A stretch of 64,000 nt of DNA from Oxalobacter sp. (GTDB lineage Bacteria > Pseudomonadota > Gammaproteobacteria > Burkholderiales > Burkholderiaceae_D): the NCBI GenBank assembly GCA_017524145.1, contig JAFWUI010000043.1:1-64000 (forward strand). The letters are read 5' to 3'. Positions 1 through 9,739 of the stretch are shown here, in pieces; the stretch's first letter is position 1, and each line of letters begins with the position of its first letter. The notes beneath the pieces were generated by a model, which was given only the letters and a program-made list of their open reading frames with translations, did not search any database and had not been told where the DNA came from. The translations under genes and the position numbers were made by a program.

Positions 1-78
1 ATCACGGACTGTCCTGCCTGACTCAACCGCCTTGAGTATGTTCAGTATCTGTGTCTCGCTGAATCTTGATTTCTTCAT
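1..78 (-). CDS. IS3-family transposase OrfA, N-terminal fragment cut by window edge
   Basis: The reverse complement reads ATG AAG AAA TCA AGA TTC AGC and gives 26 residues beginning MKKSRFSETQILNILK. This resembles the opening of the IS3/IS407-group OrfA helix-turn-helix protein, which usually begins MKKSRFT-E-QI and binds the element's ends. An upstream GGAGAAC stretch in the IS end (around 97-103) could serve as its ribosome binding site. The protein continues beyond the window, so nothing can be said about the frameshift or the DDE catalytic OrfB. Confidence 0.6.
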   Translation of the reverse strand, partial: MKKSRFSETQILNILKAVESGRTVRD

Positions 79-141
79 TCCGTTCTCCTGATTCCGGGAG
101 AACTCCAATTTTACATGCACCTATTTTAGGGGATGGCTACA
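1..141 (-). mobile_element. End of an IS3-family insertion sequence (partial)
   Basis: The first 78 bases encode, on the minus strand, the start of an IS3-type OrfA transposase. The 60 or so bases upstream of its ATG end in a TGTAGCC terminus, read inward from position 141, as expected for IS3-type ends that begin with TG. The outer boundary at 141 is inferred from that TG and from the adjacent lipoprotein stop codon at 147. The other end and the target-site duplication lie outside the window, so the element cannot be named or called intact. Confidence 0.6.
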
Positions 142-146
142 AATTG

Positions 147-545
147 TTATTGTCTGATAATTTTTTTCCGTATCAGATGCCAGGTTCCCTGATGTTTCTC
201 CAGTCTGAACTCAAGATTCTCGAAAACACCATCTTGATTTTCCAAGATAGGAGAATCATCCGGTGAATCTGCCAGATAAAGTTCAACTTTTTTTCCATCT
301 TCAGAAAAAACAGCATAACTACCTGCCCATTCATCAGGTTTTACCGGATCTTCCACTGAGATACCCTGTTCCCAGATACGGATGCACTGTTGTCTGAGCC
401 TGCTCCATGCATATCCAGCAGTATTCAGGCATCCATGTCTGTCCTTTTGTCCACCAATCATTTCTTGTTCCATGGCGGCACAACCTGACAGGATGCCTGT
501 AGAAAGCGTCAAGATGATGGATAGGATCAGTTTTTCTTTCATCAT
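147..545 (-). CDS. Small lipoprotein of unknown function
   Basis: The protein has about 132 residues. A short charged start (MMKEK) and a hydrophobic stretch lead to a lipobox, LSGC, near residue 21, so it should be exported, lipidated and anchored in a membrane. The mature part has no domain I recognise. Its middle contains charged segments (SEDGKKVELYLADSPDD) suggestive of a beta-rich fold. ATG codons at 545 and 542 are both possible starts, and a TTG at 548 is unlikely. The stop codon lies only about 6 bp from the inferred end of the insertion sequence, so the element landed just behind the gene without breaking it. The function is unknown. Confidence 0.6.
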   Translation of the reverse strand: MMKEKLILSIILTLSTGILSGCAAMEQEMIGGQKDRHGCLNTAGYAWSRLRQQCIRIWEQGISVEDPVKPDEWAGSYAVFSEDGKKVELYLADSPDDSPILENQDGVFENLEFRLEKHQGTWHLIRKKIIRQ

Positions 546-563
546 CAATCTATTGGGAAAATA

Positions 564-893
564 TCAGAAAATCCGGTTTCCATTTTCTGCGGGCAGTGAA
601 GGAGTCAGGAGAACGCACCCCTTTTCATTGTCCGCACCAAGAATCCTGACTTCACTTTTTACCGATCCAATCCGCATAGCTGGCAAGTTGACGCAACAGA
701 CAACCTGCATGCCAACCAATGTTTCCGGCGTATATAGGTCTGTAATCTGTGCAGAGGTACTCTTGATGCCGATGTCTTTGCCAAAATCAATGTCAACCTT
801 ATAAGCAGGCTTCCTTGCACGTTTGTTGGTACTTACTGACACAACAGTTCCGACACGCATATCTATACTATCGAAAGTTTCAATATCAATCAT
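564..893 (-). CDS. csaA: CsaA-like tRNA-binding domain protein
   Basis: This 109-residue protein consists almost entirely of a tRNA-binding OB fold. It shows the family's opening FDSIDMRVGTV, the central QITDLYTPETLVGMQVVCCVN region and the closing VRILGA-x8-LLTP segment. The length matches free-standing CsaA (about 110 residues), which has been described as an export-related chaperone with a tRNA-binding fold. Its start overlaps the stop of the upstream DMT transporter gene in an ATGA arrangement, so the two are translated together. The family is clear. The cellular role of CsaA is not well established. Confidence 0.85.
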   Translation of the reverse strand: MIDIETFDSIDMRVGTVVSVSTNKRARKPAYKVDIDFGKDIGIKSTSAQITDLYTPETLVGMQVVCCVNLPAMRIGSVKSEVRILGADNEKGCVLLTPSLPAENGNRIF

Positions 894-1798
894 GGTACTT
901 CAGTCTTTCCAGTTTTATCCGGTTTTCCTTTTCTGAGGACGTCCAGTGTCTGAAGTCCAACGGACAGGATAATCAGAGTCAATCCAGAATAAAAAGCAAA
1001 TCCTAGTTCTTTGGATTCTCCAAAGAACAGTATGGCGAAGATAATACTGTAAACAGGTTCCAGATTATAGGCGAGTCCAACAGTAAAAGCCGAGACAATT
1101 TTGAGAACCTGAAGAATCAGGAAATACATGAATGCTGTGCAGACCAACGCCAGTAGAAAGAGCATGGTGACATCCGTCAGGTTGTCTGGGATGAAATTGA
1201 TTTCTGGATGCAGGTATCCGTAACCCAGGCAGGCACATAGCAAGACAATTGTTCCACCGGCCAGTTCATGCATCAATAATGATGAAGATGGACAGATTTT
1301 CAGGGCATCCAGCCTTTTGCTGATGATGCTGTAAAACGAGGCAAGGAAAGTTGAGATGACACCCAAGATGATGCCTAATCTGAATCGGGTGTCCAACTGG
1401 AATATCAGCAGGATACCCGCTACTGTCAATAGACTGTAGAAAAAATCACGGCAGGAAAAACGTTTCCTGTTGATGACCGGTTCCAGAAAAGCAGTAAAAA
1501 AACCTAGTAATGAATAACAGATGACGCCGATTGAGATATTCGAGGTTTTGATGCTTGCATAGAAGAAAACCCAATGCAGTGCAAGAAAACCTCCTGCAAC
1601 AGCCATTTTCAGGAAATTTTTAAGATCGACTTTATGCAGTGATTTCCTGAAAAAGAGGATGATGGCAATCAGTGCGGCAGCACCGGCTGTCCGCCAGAAG
1701 GACAGTGGCAATGCGTGCATGGAAATCAGTTTCCCGAACAGGCCTGTTGCACTGCCAATCAAGACTGCCAGATGAAGTTTCAGGAATGTGCTTTTCAT
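890..1798 (-). CDS. EamA/DMT-family membrane transporter
   Basis: The 302-residue protein has about ten hydrophobic segments in two repeated halves of five, the layout of the drug/metabolite transporter superfamily (EamA domains). Such carriers usually export amino acids or other metabolites across the inner membrane. The second half opens around residue 150 (GIILGVISTFLASFYSIISKRL). The gene overlaps csaA by 4 bp and is divergent from a LysR regulator about 90 bp away, the usual arrangement for an exporter controlled by its neighbour. The substrate cannot be told from sequence. Confidence 0.85.
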   Translation of the reverse strand: MKSTFLKLHLAVLIGSATGLFGKLISMHALPLSFWRTAGAAALIAIILFFRKSLHKVDLKNFLKMAVAGGFLALHWVFFYASIKTSNISIGVICYSLLGFFTAFLEPVINRKRFSCRDFFYSLLTVAGILLIFQLDTRFRLGIILGVISTFLASFYSIISKRLDALKICPSSSLLMHELAGGTIVLLCACLGYGYLHPEINFIPDNLTDVTMLFLLALVCTAFMYFLILQVLKIVSAFTVGLAYNLEPVYSIIFAILFFGESKELGFAFYSGLTLIILSVGLQTLDVLRKGKPDKTGKTEVP

Positions 1799-1888
1799 CT
1801 GAAAAAGCTTTTTGACTTTGATTTAATATATAAAAATAATATAATTAATATATAATTAAGTGTATATTAGAAAATGGTAAAAATCAAT
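1799..1888. promoter_or_regulatory. AT-rich divergent promoter region between DMT exporter and LysR regulator
   Basis: About 75-90 bp separate two divergent genes. Bases 1820-1870 are almost pure A/T, with repeated TAATATA and TTAATTA elements that form overlapping imperfect palindromes. LysR-type proteins commonly bind T-N11-A dyads in such intergenic regions. The exact operator and the -10/-35 boxes cannot be fixed by eye because many A/T hexamers fit. Confidence 0.4.
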
Positions 1889-2776
1889 ATGGACTTACAG
1901 ACGTTGAAATATTTCTGTACGGTATGCCAGGAGGGCAGTTTCCTGAGTGCTTCAAGAAAGCTGAACTATGCACAGTCAAATCTTTCTGCCAGGGTTGCAC
2001 AATTGGAAAAGAAACTGGGTTGTGTCCTGTTGATCCGCCGTAAGAGCGGTGTTGTTCCAACCAAGAAAGGATTTGTCTTGTTGGAATATGCCAGAAAAAT
2101 CCTCCGGTTGACGGAAAAGGCGGAATCTGCTGTCCAGACAGGACAGGCTGCAGAAAGTCGTCTTGCCATTGGGTCGATGGAATCTACAGCCATCACATTT
2201 TTACCTGCTCTTTTAAAGACATTCCACACAATCTGTCCAGATACAAAAGTCTCTGTTTGTACAGGAACCTCTGCGGCAACAGTCCAGAAAGTCCTGAATA
2301 ACGAATTGGATGGTTCTTTTATCGCTGGGGGATCAATCCATGCTGAGCTTTCATCTGTCTCTGTCAGAACGGAAAAACTTGTCTTGGTCTCAAACCATAC
2401 CTTGGAAGCGGCTTCTTTGACAGAACTTCTTCAACAGCCTTTGGTTGTGTTTCCCTATGGCTGCTTTTACCGGCATATACTGGAAAACCTGCTTGCTGAA
2501 CAGAATATCCTGCCGGACCATTTTATTGATATGGTTTCTATCGGTGCATTGATTTCAAGCATCAGCGCAGGCCTTGGCATCGGCCTGCTTCCAGAAAGTG
2601 CCATCCGTGTCTTTTCTTTTGCTGACCTGCTCTCAATCCACCAGATTCCAGAGCCGTACTGTCATGCTGAAGTCAAGTTTGTCTATCACAGGGATTCTGA
2701 CAGCGACAGACCGTTAGGCCGTTTTATTGAGGTCATCCAGCAGGGGCTGCCTGAATACCAGGCTATAGGGGAATAA
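1889..2776 (+). CDS. LysR-family transcriptional regulator
   Basis: An N-terminal winged helix-turn-helix starts MDLQTLKYF and runs through GSFLSASRKLNYAQSNLSA and QLEKKLGC. It is followed by a periplasmic-binding-protein-like effector domain, in all close to 295 residues, the usual LysR length. I start at the ATG at 1889 because family members begin MDLxxLxYF. An in-frame ATG at 1874 would add MVKIN, and neither has a strong Shine-Dalgarno sequence. The divergent position suggests it regulates the DMT exporter-csaA pair and itself. The inducer is unknown. Confidence 0.85.
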   Translation: MDLQTLKYFCTVCQEGSFLSASRKLNYAQSNLSARVAQLEKKLGCVLLIRRKSGVVPTKKGFVLLEYARKILRLTEKAESAVQTGQAAESRLAIGSMESTAITFLPALLKTFHTICPDTKVSVCTGTSAATVQKVLNNELDGSFIAGGSIHAELSSVSVRTEKLVLVSNHTLEAASLTELLQQPLVVFPYGCFYRHILENLLAEQNILPDHFIDMVSIGALISSISAGLGIGLLPESAIRVFSFADLLSIHQIPEPYCHAEVKFVYHRDSDSDRPLGRFIEVIQQGLPEYQAIGE

Positions 2777-2799
2777 ACAGGTATTGGCTTTTTCAGTTC

Positions 2800-3846
2800 T
2801 TAGACAAGTTTCCAGCCTAAAGGTTCTCCTGCCATCAGGGGAACAACCTGGTCATTGCCGAATGGCAGGGATTCAGGGATGTTCCAGACTTTCTTTTCCA
2901 GGGTAATGGTTTTCCGGTTGACGGCCAGGTTATAGAACTTCGGGCCGTTGATGGCGGTGAACCATTCGAGCTGATCCAATGCGCCCTCTTGCTCAAAAAC
3001 CGTTGCATAAAGTTCAATGGCATGGGATGCACTGTAACACCCAGCACAGCCACAGGCGTTTTCTTTTGCCCCTTTGGCATGGGGTGCTGAGTCTGTACCA
3101 GCGAAGAAACGCCTGTTTTTCTGGGTGACAGCCTTGAGCAGGGCCTGCCGGTTTTCTTCCCGTTTCAGGATAGGCAGGCAGTAATAGTGAGGATGGATGC
3201 CACCTACCAATAGGTGGTTCCGGTTGAACAGAAGATGTTGGGGAGTCACTGTCGCACCAATGAACCCTTCAGCATCTGTTACATATTCTGCTGCTGCTTT
3301 TGTCGTGATATGTTCAAAGACAATTTTCAGGTCAGGCAGGTCTTTCCTTAAAGGAATCAATACATTGTCAATGAAAACTGCTTCACGGTCAAAAATGTCC
3401 ACATCCGGATCTGTTACTTCGCCATGCATCAACAATGGCATTCCCTGTTTCTGCATCTCTTCCAATGCAACCATGCATTTTGAAAGGGAAGTCACACCCA
3501 TATCAGAATTTGTGGTTGCACCTGCTGGATATAGTTTGATGCCATGGACAATACCACTTTCCTTTGCTTTCCTGATTTCTTCAGGAGGGGTATTGTCTGT
3601 CAGGTACAGCGTCATCAATGGCGTAAATGACATGTCATCTGGTAACTGTGCCATGATACGCTGACGGTATTGCTGTGCTTGGTCAGTTGTTGTCACAGGC
3701 GGTTTCAGGTTCGGCATGATGATGGCACGTCTGAACTGCTTTGCTGCCTGTGGTACGGTTGACTGCAGGACTTCTCCGTCACGCAGATGAAGGTGGAAAT
3801 CATCCGGTTGGATGATGGTCAGTGTCTTGGTAGTGGATTCTGCCAT
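2800..3846 (-). CDS. pyrC: Dihydroorotase, PyrC type (class II)
   Basis: It catalyses ring closure of carbamoyl aspartate to dihydroorotate in de novo pyrimidine synthesis. Near the N-terminus, [11 protein letters not shown] carries the metal-binding His pair. [10 protein letters not shown] carries the lysine expected to be carbamylated between the two zinc ions. LLMHGEV and FEHITT supply further histidine ligands, and AGTDSAPH supplies the catalytic Asp. Starting at the ATG at 3846 gives 348 residues, the size of E. coli PyrC. A longer reading frame from a TTG at 3909 adds residues not typical of the family and is rejected. The gene is divergent from the adenosyltransferase gene. Confidence 0.95.
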   Translation of the reverse strand: MAESTTKTLTIIQPDDFHLHLRDGEVLQSTVPQAAKQFRRAIIMPNLKPPVTTTDQAQQYRQRIMAQLPDDMSFTPLMTLYLTDNTPPEEIRKAKESGIVHGIKLYPAGATTNSDMGVTSLSKCMVALEEMQKQGMPLLMHGEVTDPDVDIFDREAVFIDNVLIPLRKDLPDLKIVFEHITTKAAAEYVTDAEGFIGATVTPQHLLFNRNHLLVGGIHPHYYCLPILKREENRQALLKAVTQKNRRFFAGTDSAPHAKGAKENACGCAGCYSASHAIELYATVFEQEGALDQLEWFTAINGPKFYNLAVNRKTITLEKKVWNIPESLPFGNDQVVPLMAGEPLGWKLV

Positions 3847-3926
3847 GATAAGATGCCAAGGATAAGGTTGTTCAACTGTTTTATTATATTGGAAATTTCC
3901 ACTGGTCAATCTTTGCAGGAAACAAT

Positions 3927-4463
3927 ATGACAGACCATATTCCCCAAGTGATTACAAAAACAGGTGACCAAGGTCAAACAAGCTTGGCTGATGGTACACG
4001 GATAGCAAAAAGCAGCCTGCGGATCCAGGTCATTGGGGAAATTGATGAACTCAATTCCTTGATTGGAGTGGTTGCCAGCCTCCATCCTCCCTTTACAATC
4101 GGTAAAATCCTGATTCAGGTTCAGCATCAGCTGTTTGCCGTAGGGGAAGAACTTTCATCACCAGGCAAAGTCAGGATAACGGAAAAGGATATTGCGGTAC
4201 TGGAAGGAGAAGCAATTGCCTTGAGCAGCAAGCTGCCATTCCTCAAGACATTCATCCTGCCCGGAGGAACAGTGATTGCTGCACAGATACATGTTGCAAG
4301 AAGTGTATGCCGGCGGGCGGAGAGGTCATTGGCCGCATTGCATGAAAAGGAAATGGCATCTCCTGACCTGATGCGTTACCTGAACCGCCTGTCTGACCTG
4401 CTGTTCATCTTGGCACGGGAAGCCAACCGTTCAGCAGGCAAACAGGATACATGCTTAAAATAA
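3927..4463 (+). CDS. PduO-type cob(I)alamin adenosyltransferase
   Basis: The 178-residue protein transfers the adenosyl group of ATP to cob(I)alamin to form coenzyme B12. The ATP site shows as [14 protein letters not shown] at residues 10-23. The conserved cluster [11 protein letters not shown] (about 125-135) and [15 protein letters not shown] (about 149-163) contain the Arg and Asp residues typical of PduO-type enzymes. AGGAAACAAT just before the ATG is a reasonable ribosome binding site. No B12-dependent enzyme or transport gene is in the window, so the partner pathway is unseen. Confidence 0.92.
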   Translation: MTDHIPQVITKTGDQGQTSLADGTRIAKSSLRIQVIGEIDELNSLIGVVASLHPPFTIGKILIQVQHQLFAVGEELSSPGKVRITEKDIAVLEGEAIALSSKLPFLKTFILPGGTVIAAQIHVARSVCRRAERSLAALHEKEMASPDLMRYLNRLSDLLFILAREANRSAGKQDTCLK

Positions 4464-4480
4464 GTGAATGCTCACTTATT
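4459..4480. terminator. Inverted repeat spanning the stop codons of two convergent genes
   Basis: Perfect 9-bp arms AATAAGTGA and TCACTTATT are separated by four bases. The TAA of the adenosyltransferase gene lies in the left arm and the TGA of folE2 begins the right arm. The genes are only 8 bp apart, so this is the only place a shared terminator could sit. The stem is A/T-rich and lacks a clear T tract, so function as a bidirectional terminator is plausible but unproven. Confidence 0.4.
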
Positions 4481-5356
4481 CCGCTTATCATAAGAAATAA
4501 AGGCGTAAGCAGAATGGTTATGGATTGATTCAAAGTTTTCTGCTTCCAAGGAATAAGCAGCAATGCGGCTATCTGCATTGAGCATACCTGCTACATCCCG
4601 GACAAGGTCTTCTACAAATTTTGGATTGTCGTAAGCGTGTTCAGTTACATATTTTTCATCAGGCCGCTTCAGCAGACCGAAGAGTTCACAGGAAGCCTGT
4701 GCTTCGATATTGGCAATCAGTTCCTCAATCGGCAGGAGTTCATTCAGAACGGCCTGCACGGTGATATGGGAACGCTGATTATGCGCCCCGTATGCTGAGA
4801 TTTCCTTTGAGCAAGGGCAAAGGCTGGTGACCGGCACTTGGGCGGATAGTGTGGTTTCCAGCCGGCCGTTGACAATCTCCCCTTTCATGCCGACCTCATA
4901 ATTCATCACGCTTTTCACACCGGTGACCGGCGCTGCTTTTGTCATAAAGAACGGGAACAGGACCTCAATCATGCCGGATTCTGCATTCAGCATATCCAGC
5001 ATGTCATAAATCAGTTTTGTGAATACATTGAAATCCAAAGGAGCAGCCTCCAGGCTGGTGAAGATTTCCAGCAGGTCAATGAAACGCGACATATGGGTGC
5101 CCTTCTGATGGTCAGGTAGGTGGACGTACATGTTCCATGTACCGACAGAAGGTTGGATACCGTCACGGGACTGGACCCTCAAAGGATGCTTTACACCTTT
5201 AACGCCTACTTTCTGGATGGCGATTTTCCGGGTATCCAAGGTGTTTTGGATGTCGGGAATAGCATGCGACACAGGATTTACAGGATTGCCTGATGCAGCG
5301 CAGGACATGCATGCATCAGGGTCTTTATCGATGTCAGTTGGATTGCGGAAAGTCAT
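4472..5356 (-). CDS. folE2: GTP cyclohydrolase FolE2 (type IB)
   Basis: It converts GTP to 7,8-dihydroneopterin triphosphate, the first step towards folate and, in many bacteria, queuosine. The 294-residue protein shows the FolE2 pattern: [12 protein letters not shown] near the start, then [10 protein letters not shown] with the conserved cysteine, and RSHITVQ. These distinguish type IB from the zinc-dependent FolE. The ATGA overlap with the end of dxs places it last in the xseB-ispA-dxs-folE2 operon. Downstream users of its product, nudB and queF, occur elsewhere in the window. Confidence 0.94.
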   Translation of the reverse strand: MTFRNPTDIDKDPDACMSCAASGNPVNPVSHAIPDIQNTLDTRKIAIQKVGVKGVKHPLRVQSRDGIQPSVGTWNMYVHLPDHQKGTHMSRFIDLLEIFTSLEAAPLDFNVFTKLIYDMLDMLNAESGMIEVLFPFFMTKAAPVTGVKSVMNYEVGMKGEIVNGRLETTLSAQVPVTSLCPCSKEISAYGAHNQRSHITVQAVLNELLPIEELIANIEAQASCELFGLLKRPDEKYVTEHAYDNPKFVEDLVRDVAGMLNADSRIAAYSLEAENFESIHNHSAYAFISYDKRNK

Positions 5357-7263
5357 TTATCAAACCTTAAATCGTTCATCGATGCAGTGGGTTGCACTGC
5401 ATTTATTGATTCTGCCCCTTTTTCAAGACGGCTTCTGATGGCCTCTTCAATCCCTTTGCCATCTAATCCGTTCATTGCGAGCAGTGTCGGGATATCACCG
5501 TGGTCAATGAACCTGTCAGGCAGTCCCAGCTGGATGACAGGGTTGGTCAGTCCCTGTCCCGACAGGACTTCCAGCACAGCAGAACCGGCTCCTCCCGCAA
5601 TAGTGCCTTCTTCTACGGTGACAAGTGTATGGTGATGGTTGGCTGCCTCAATAACCAGTTCACGGTCAATCGGTTTGATGAACCGCATATTGATGACAGT
5701 CGCATCCAGTTTTTCCCCTGCTTCAAGTGCAGGATGAAGCATTGTTCCAAAAGCCAGGATGGCAATACCAGCTCCCTTCCTGACAGTCAGGGCTTTGCCG
5801 ATTGGCAATAAAGCTGTTTCTTTCTGGATAGTTGCTCCGATACCGGTTCCCCTTGGATAACGTACGGTTGCTGGACCATGATGGGCGTAAGCGGTTGTCA
5901 ACATCTGACGGGATTCATTCTCATCAGATGGTGCCATGATGACCATATTCGGGATACACCGCAGATAAGCCATATCATAACTGCCTGCATGTGTTGCGCC
6001 ATCTGCACCGACCAAGCCAGCGCGGTCAATGGCAAAGGTGACATCCAGATCCTGCAATGCAACATCATGGATCAATTGGTCATAGGCACGTTGCAGGAAT
6101 GTGGAATAGATTGCGACAACCGGTTTCAGTCCTTCACAGGCGAGCCCAGCAGCAAAGGTCACCGCATGCTGTTCAGCAATACCGACATCAAAGAAACGGT
6201 CTGGGAACTGTTTGGCGAAGTCCACCATGCCAGATCCTTCGCTCATGGCTGGTGTGATGCCAATAAGTTTTGAATCTTGCCGGGCAGTGTCGCATAGCCA
6301 ATCTCCAAAAACCTTGGAAAAGGTCGGTTTGACAGCAGTTTTAGGTTTCAGACCTTCTTCAGGACTGAATTTCCCCAAACCATGGTACAGGGTGGGATCG
6401 GCCTCAGCCAGTTTATAACCATGGCCTTTCTTGGTGACGATATGCAGGAAACGGGGGCCTTTCTGTTTTTTCAGGTCCTGAAGGACATCCAACAGTGCTC
6501 CGGTATCATGTCCATCAATGGGACCCGTGTAGCTGAATCCAAATTCATCAAACAGGGTTTTCGGTGAAATCAGCCCTTTGACATCCTTTTCAAAATGTTT
6601 TGCCAGCTCAATGACCGGGGATGGCAGGACATTCTCAGCAATATTCTTAGCGGCTTCTGTCGCTGCGTAGAAACCTCCGCCCATCAATTGCGTGAAATAA
6701 CGGTTCAGGACACCGACAGGCGGTGAGATGGACATATCATTGTCATTCAGGATAACCAGCAGGTTGATGTCTTTATAGATGCCGACATTGTTCATTGCCT
6801 CGAAAGCCATGCCACCGGTAATGGCGCCATCACCAATGACAGCGATGGCACACCGGTCATTGTGCTGGAATTTCGCTGCCATCGCCATGCCCAATGCAGC
6901 AGAAATCGAAGTGGAGGAATGTGCGGTACTGAAAGCATCATATTCACTTTCCTCCCGTTTTGGGAAACCGGAAAGACCGTTCAGCTGGCGAAGGGTTTTC
7001 ATCTGTTCACGGCGGCCAGTCAGGATCTTATGGGCATAGCATTGATGGCCGACATCCCAGATCAAGCGGTCATCAGGTGTATTGAAGACATAGTGCAGGG
7101 CAACCGACAGTTCAATGATGCCAAGGTTGGAAGACAGATGCCCACCTGTCCGGGAGACAGACTGGATAATGAAACTGCGCAGTTCTTCCACCAGTGCGGG
7201 GAGCTGGTGGCGTGGCAGCTTTCGGAGGTCTGCCGGACTGTCAATGGTATTCAGCAGCTTCAT
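5353..7263 (-). CDS. dxs: 1-deoxy-D-xylulose-5-phosphate synthase
   Basis: This thiamine-diphosphate enzyme condenses pyruvate and glyceraldehyde 3-phosphate, opening the MEP isoprenoid pathway. At 636 residues it is the usual length. The first domain has [17 protein letters not shown] and [16 protein letters not shown]. The thiamine/Mg site follows as [13 protein letters not shown] with NDNDMSI. The central transketolase-like domain contains [17 protein letters not shown] with the catalytic Glu. The ATG shares one base with the ispA stop, and the stop overlaps folE2 by 4 bp, so translation is probably coupled through the operon. Confidence 0.97.
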   Translation of the reverse strand: MKLLNTIDSPADLRKLPRHQLPALVEELRSFIIQSVSRTGGHLSSNLGIIELSVALHYVFNTPDDRLIWDVGHQCYAHKILTGRREQMKTLRQLNGLSGFPKREESEYDAFSTAHSSTSISAALGMAMAAKFQHNDRCAIAVIGDGAITGGMAFEAMNNVGIYKDINLLVILNDNDMSISPPVGVLNRYFTQLMGGGFYAATEAAKNIAENVLPSPVIELAKHFEKDVKGLISPKTLFDEFGFSYTGPIDGHDTGALLDVLQDLKKQKGPRFLHIVTKKGHGYKLAEADPTLYHGLGKFSPEEGLKPKTAVKPTFSKVFGDWLCDTARQDSKLIGITPAMSEGSGMVDFAKQFPDRFFDVGIAEQHAVTFAAGLACEGLKPVVAIYSTFLQRAYDQLIHDVALQDLDVTFAIDRAGLVGADGATHAGSYDMAYLRCIPNMVIMAPSDENESRQMLTTAYAHHGPATVRYPRGTGIGATIQKETALLPIGKALTVRKGAGIAILAFGTMLHPALEAGEKLDATVINMRFIKPIDRELVIEAANHHHTLVTVEEGTIAGGAGSAVLEVLSGQGLTNPVIQLGLPDRFIDHGDIPTLLAMNGLDGKGIEEAIRSRLEKGAESINAVQPTASMNDLRFDK

Positions 7264-8162
7264 TATTTCTTCCGGTATACAACCAGATTGGCAATATCAT
7301 GCAGCCATTGGGCTTTCTGACCGAACTGCCCAAGGGCATCATGTGCCTGCTGGCAGAGGGTTTCTGCCAGTTTTCTGGATTCCTGTAATCCTAACAGAGA
7401 AACATAGGTTGGTTTATCATCCCGGGCATCTTTTCCCGCAGTTTTGCCCAGTCCTGCCGTGTCTTCAGTGACATCCAAGATATCATCCACCACCTGATAG
7501 GCCAGTCCAATGGCATTGGCAAAAGTTTCCAGTGCATCCAGTGCTTCTGGAGCCGGTGTGTTGCCAGACAAAGCACCCAATAGGACAGCAGCCTTCAGTA
7601 GTGCCCCTGTTTTTAACCGGTCCATCTGTTCCAGTTCATTATAGGAAAGCGGTTTACCGATGCTTGTCAGGTCGATTGCCTGACCGCCACACATGCCGGA
7701 TGATCCTGCCGCTTCTGCCAGAATGCGGGTTCTGGCAACATTCAATGCTGTATCTCCGTTGCCTGCACTGGCCAGGACAGAAAAAGCCTGTGCCTGAAGG
7801 GCATCGCCAGTGAGGAGTGCCATGGCTTCCCCGAATTGGATATGGACGGTCGGTTTGCCGCGACGGAGGACATCATTGTCCATACAGGGCATATCATCAT
7901 GAACCAGTGAATAGGCATGGATCATTTCCACGGCGCAGGCAACCGGTCTGAGGATGGTTGCCGGTGCATCGAAAAGCTGTCCTGCAGCATAGACCAGCAA
8001 TGGGCGGATACGTTTACCACCATTCAGGACCGCGTAACGCATTGCCTGGTTGAGTTGCCTCAACTGTTTTGGTTGGCTCTTCCCGTCAGGCAGGTAATCC
8101 GATAAGGCCTGTTCAATATCTGACTGGATGGTTTTTACCCATTGATTGAAGCGGTCATTCAT
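7263..8162 (-). CDS. ispA: Farnesyl diphosphate synthase (polyprenyl synthetase family)
   Basis: It builds farnesyl diphosphate from isopentenyl and dimethylallyl diphosphates, feeding quinone side chains and undecaprenyl phosphate. In the 299-residue protein the two aspartate-rich motifs are visible: DDMPCMDND at about 93-101 and DDILDVTED at about 230-238. GGKRIRPLL near residue 52 is the substrate-binding region. The product chain length is assigned from overall similarity to IspA and from the operon position between xseB and dxs, so geranyl specificity cannot be excluded. Confidence 0.95.
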   Translation of the reverse strand: MNDRFNQWVKTIQSDIEQALSDYLPDGKSQPKQLRQLNQAMRYAVLNGGKRIRPLLVYAAGQLFDAPATILRPVACAVEMIHAYSLVHDDMPCMDNDVLRRGKPTVHIQFGEAMALLTGDALQAQAFSVLASAGNGDTALNVARTRILAEAAGSSGMCGGQAIDLTSIGKPLSYNELEQMDRLKTGALLKAAVLLGALSGNTPAPEALDALETFANAIGLAYQVVDDILDVTEDTAGLGKTAGKDARDDKPTYVSLLGLQESRKLAETLCQQAHDALGQFGQKAQWLHDIANLVVYRKK

Positions 8163-8410
8163 CTTTCAGTTTCATCAGTATTGTCAGGCTGGAAAGGTTT
8201 CAGGATTTCCCCATCCAGAATCCTGACCTGGTTTTCCACCTTGTCCAGTTTCGCCATGCAGAACCGGATCAGTCCAGCCCCCCGTTTATAAGCATCAATT
8301 GATTGTTCCAGAGACAGTTCGCCTGCTTCCATCCTGGCAACCAGCTGTTCAAGTTCTGTCATGGCGGCTTCATAGGAAGCAGGCATCTTATCGGTGTCTT
8401 CAGTGTTCAT
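8159..8410 (-). CDS. xseB: Exodeoxyribonuclease VII small subunit
   Basis: The 83-residue protein matches XseB, the small subunit that pairs with XseA in a nuclease degrading single-stranded DNA. The characteristic helix SYEAAMTELEQLVARMEAGELSLEQS (quoted only by its landmarks SYEAAM, LVARME and GELSLE) is followed by AYKRGAGLIRFC. It is the first gene of the operon and overlaps ispA by 4 bp (ATGA). The large subunit gene xseA is not in this window. Confidence 0.93.
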   Translation of the reverse strand: MNTEDTDKMPASYEAAMTELEQLVARMEAGELSLEQSIDAYKRGAGLIRFCMAKLDKVENQVRILDGEILKPFQPDNTDETER

Positions 8411-8485
8411 AAGGTTTTGCTGCAGGTGACTGTCTGGGAATCATATCAATGTCAAGGGACGGAATTGTTCCTGACCAAACTTGAT

Positions 8486-8491
8486 ATTATA
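8486..8491 (-). promoter_or_regulatory. Possible -10 box for the xseB-ispA-dxs-folE2 operon
   Basis: On the minus strand these bases read TATAAT, a perfect -10 hexamer about 75 bp upstream of the xseB ATG. The hexamer 17 bases further upstream is a poor match to TTGACA, so the call rests on the -10 alone. Confidence 0.3.
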
Positions 8492-8617
8492 CGCTATGAG
8501 TGGTTTAATCATCGTTTTCCAGTGGCTGGATATAGAGGGGGAAACCAGTTTTTCCGTAGCCTGTTCCATCCAGTCTTCCAGAATCGAAAGTTCCTTTGGC
8601 ATTTTCTCCAATTTCAG

Positions 8618-9529
8618 ATGCAGTCGCTTTGGATGCTTGTCACTTCACTCTGCCTGACGTTCATGGCAGTTTGTGTCAAGCTCGTATCTGATGAATATTC
8701 CACGCTTGAGATTGTCATGTACCGTAGTTTGGTCGGGGCGGTTTTCATGGGTATCGTCACTTTTTATCAGAAAGGGACACTGAAGACGCGCTTTCCACTG
8801 GAACATGCCTGGCGTGCCATAGTCGGTGCAACGGCATTCGGCCTCCATTTCTATTCCTTCAGGGGATTGCCGCTGGCAACCGCTGTCACATTGAACTATA
8901 CCTCCCCGATTTGGATTGCATTGGTATTGTTCATCGGTGGTCTTTTGCAGGGACAGATGCGGTTTGAATGGAAACTGGTGGGTGCCATCATCATCAGTTT
9001 CATCGGGGTGGTCATGGTATTGCAGCCAAATATCCAGGAAGAGCAGTATCTTTGGGGGCTGATTGGCCTGTCTTCAGGTTTCTTGGCGGGTTTGGCTGGA
9101 CTCCAGGTCCGCCGTCTGGGGCAGTTGGGCGAGCCGGAATACCGGGTTGTTTTCTATTTCTGCGTCATCAGTACGGTTGGTGCCGCTATCCTGACGGTAC
9201 TTTGTGCCCAGTTGCCGGGCAGCGATGGAATCGCATTCCATGAACACAGTCCAAGGGGATTGGTCCTGCTTGTCTTGGTGGGGCTTTCTGCTGCTATCGG
9301 TCAGATGGCGAATACCCGTGCTTTCCATCTTGGGAAAACCCTGTTGACCGCCAACCTGCAGTATTCAGGTATCGTATTCTCCTGTATCTGGGGCATCATC
9401 ATCTGGGGAGACTTGTTCGGTTGGGTCAGTTGGGTCGGTATGGCAGTCATCATCGCCAGTGGCATTGCAGCGACTTTCTTCGGCGCGAAAGCCAAGAAAA
9501 ATGTACTTGTCCATACAGGCAAGGGTTAG
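8618..9529 (+). CDS. EamA/DMT-family membrane transporter
   Basis: The 303-residue membrane protein has ten predicted hydrophobic segments in two EamA repeats. The first half includes YRSLVGAVFMGIV and ATAVTLNYTSPIWIALVLFI, and the second half opens near LSSGFLAGLAGLQVRRLG. I start at the ATG at 8618 (MQSLWML). Upstream in-frame codons encode a His/Phe-rich segment overlapping xseB on the opposite strand and look non-coding. It is unrelated in position to the DMT gene at 890 and shows no LysR partner. The substrate is unknown. Confidence 0.85.
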   Translation: MQSLWMLVTSLCLTFMAVCVKLVSDEYSTLEIVMYRSLVGAVFMGIVTFYQKGTLKTRFPLEHAWRAIVGATAFGLHFYSFRGLPLATAVTLNYTSPIWIALVLFIGGLLQGQMRFEWKLVGAIIISFIGVVMVLQPNIQEEQYLWGLIGLSSGFLAGLAGLQVRRLGQLGEPEYRVVFYFCVISTVGAAILTVLCAQLPGSDGIAFHEHSPRGLVLLVLVGLSAAIGQMANTRAFHLGKTLLTANLQYSGIVFSCIWGIIIWGDLFGWVSWVGMAVIIASGIAATFFGAKAKKNVLVHTGKG

Positions 9530-9699
9530 AGGAATCGTCCTGTTTCCGGATGGGCAACAGCCTATCTTGATCAAAACGGGAAATACCAGCCGTCATCCCA
9601 ACAGAGAAAACCACCACCCTTTCCATTCCTGATACCATGCAGGGATGGAAACCATCAGGGACAACACCTCCCCCTGCCTATAAGAGAGGCAAGTCCAAA

Positions 9700-9724
9700 G
9701 TGCGTATTTCCTGTCAATACGCAC
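9700..9724 (-). terminator. Probable terminator downstream of yegP
   Basis: Arms GTGCGTATT and AATACGCAC (9 bp, perfect) enclose a seven-base loop just behind the yegP stop codon. Read on the minus strand the stem is followed by TTTGGACTT, a modest T-rich tail. Confidence 0.5.
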
Positions 9725-9739
9725 CGTTGTCAGCAGAAA

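Noticed and set aside
3847..3909. N-terminal extension of PyrC from a TTG
   Set aside because: The ATG at 3846 gives the exact family length, and the extra residues look non-coding.
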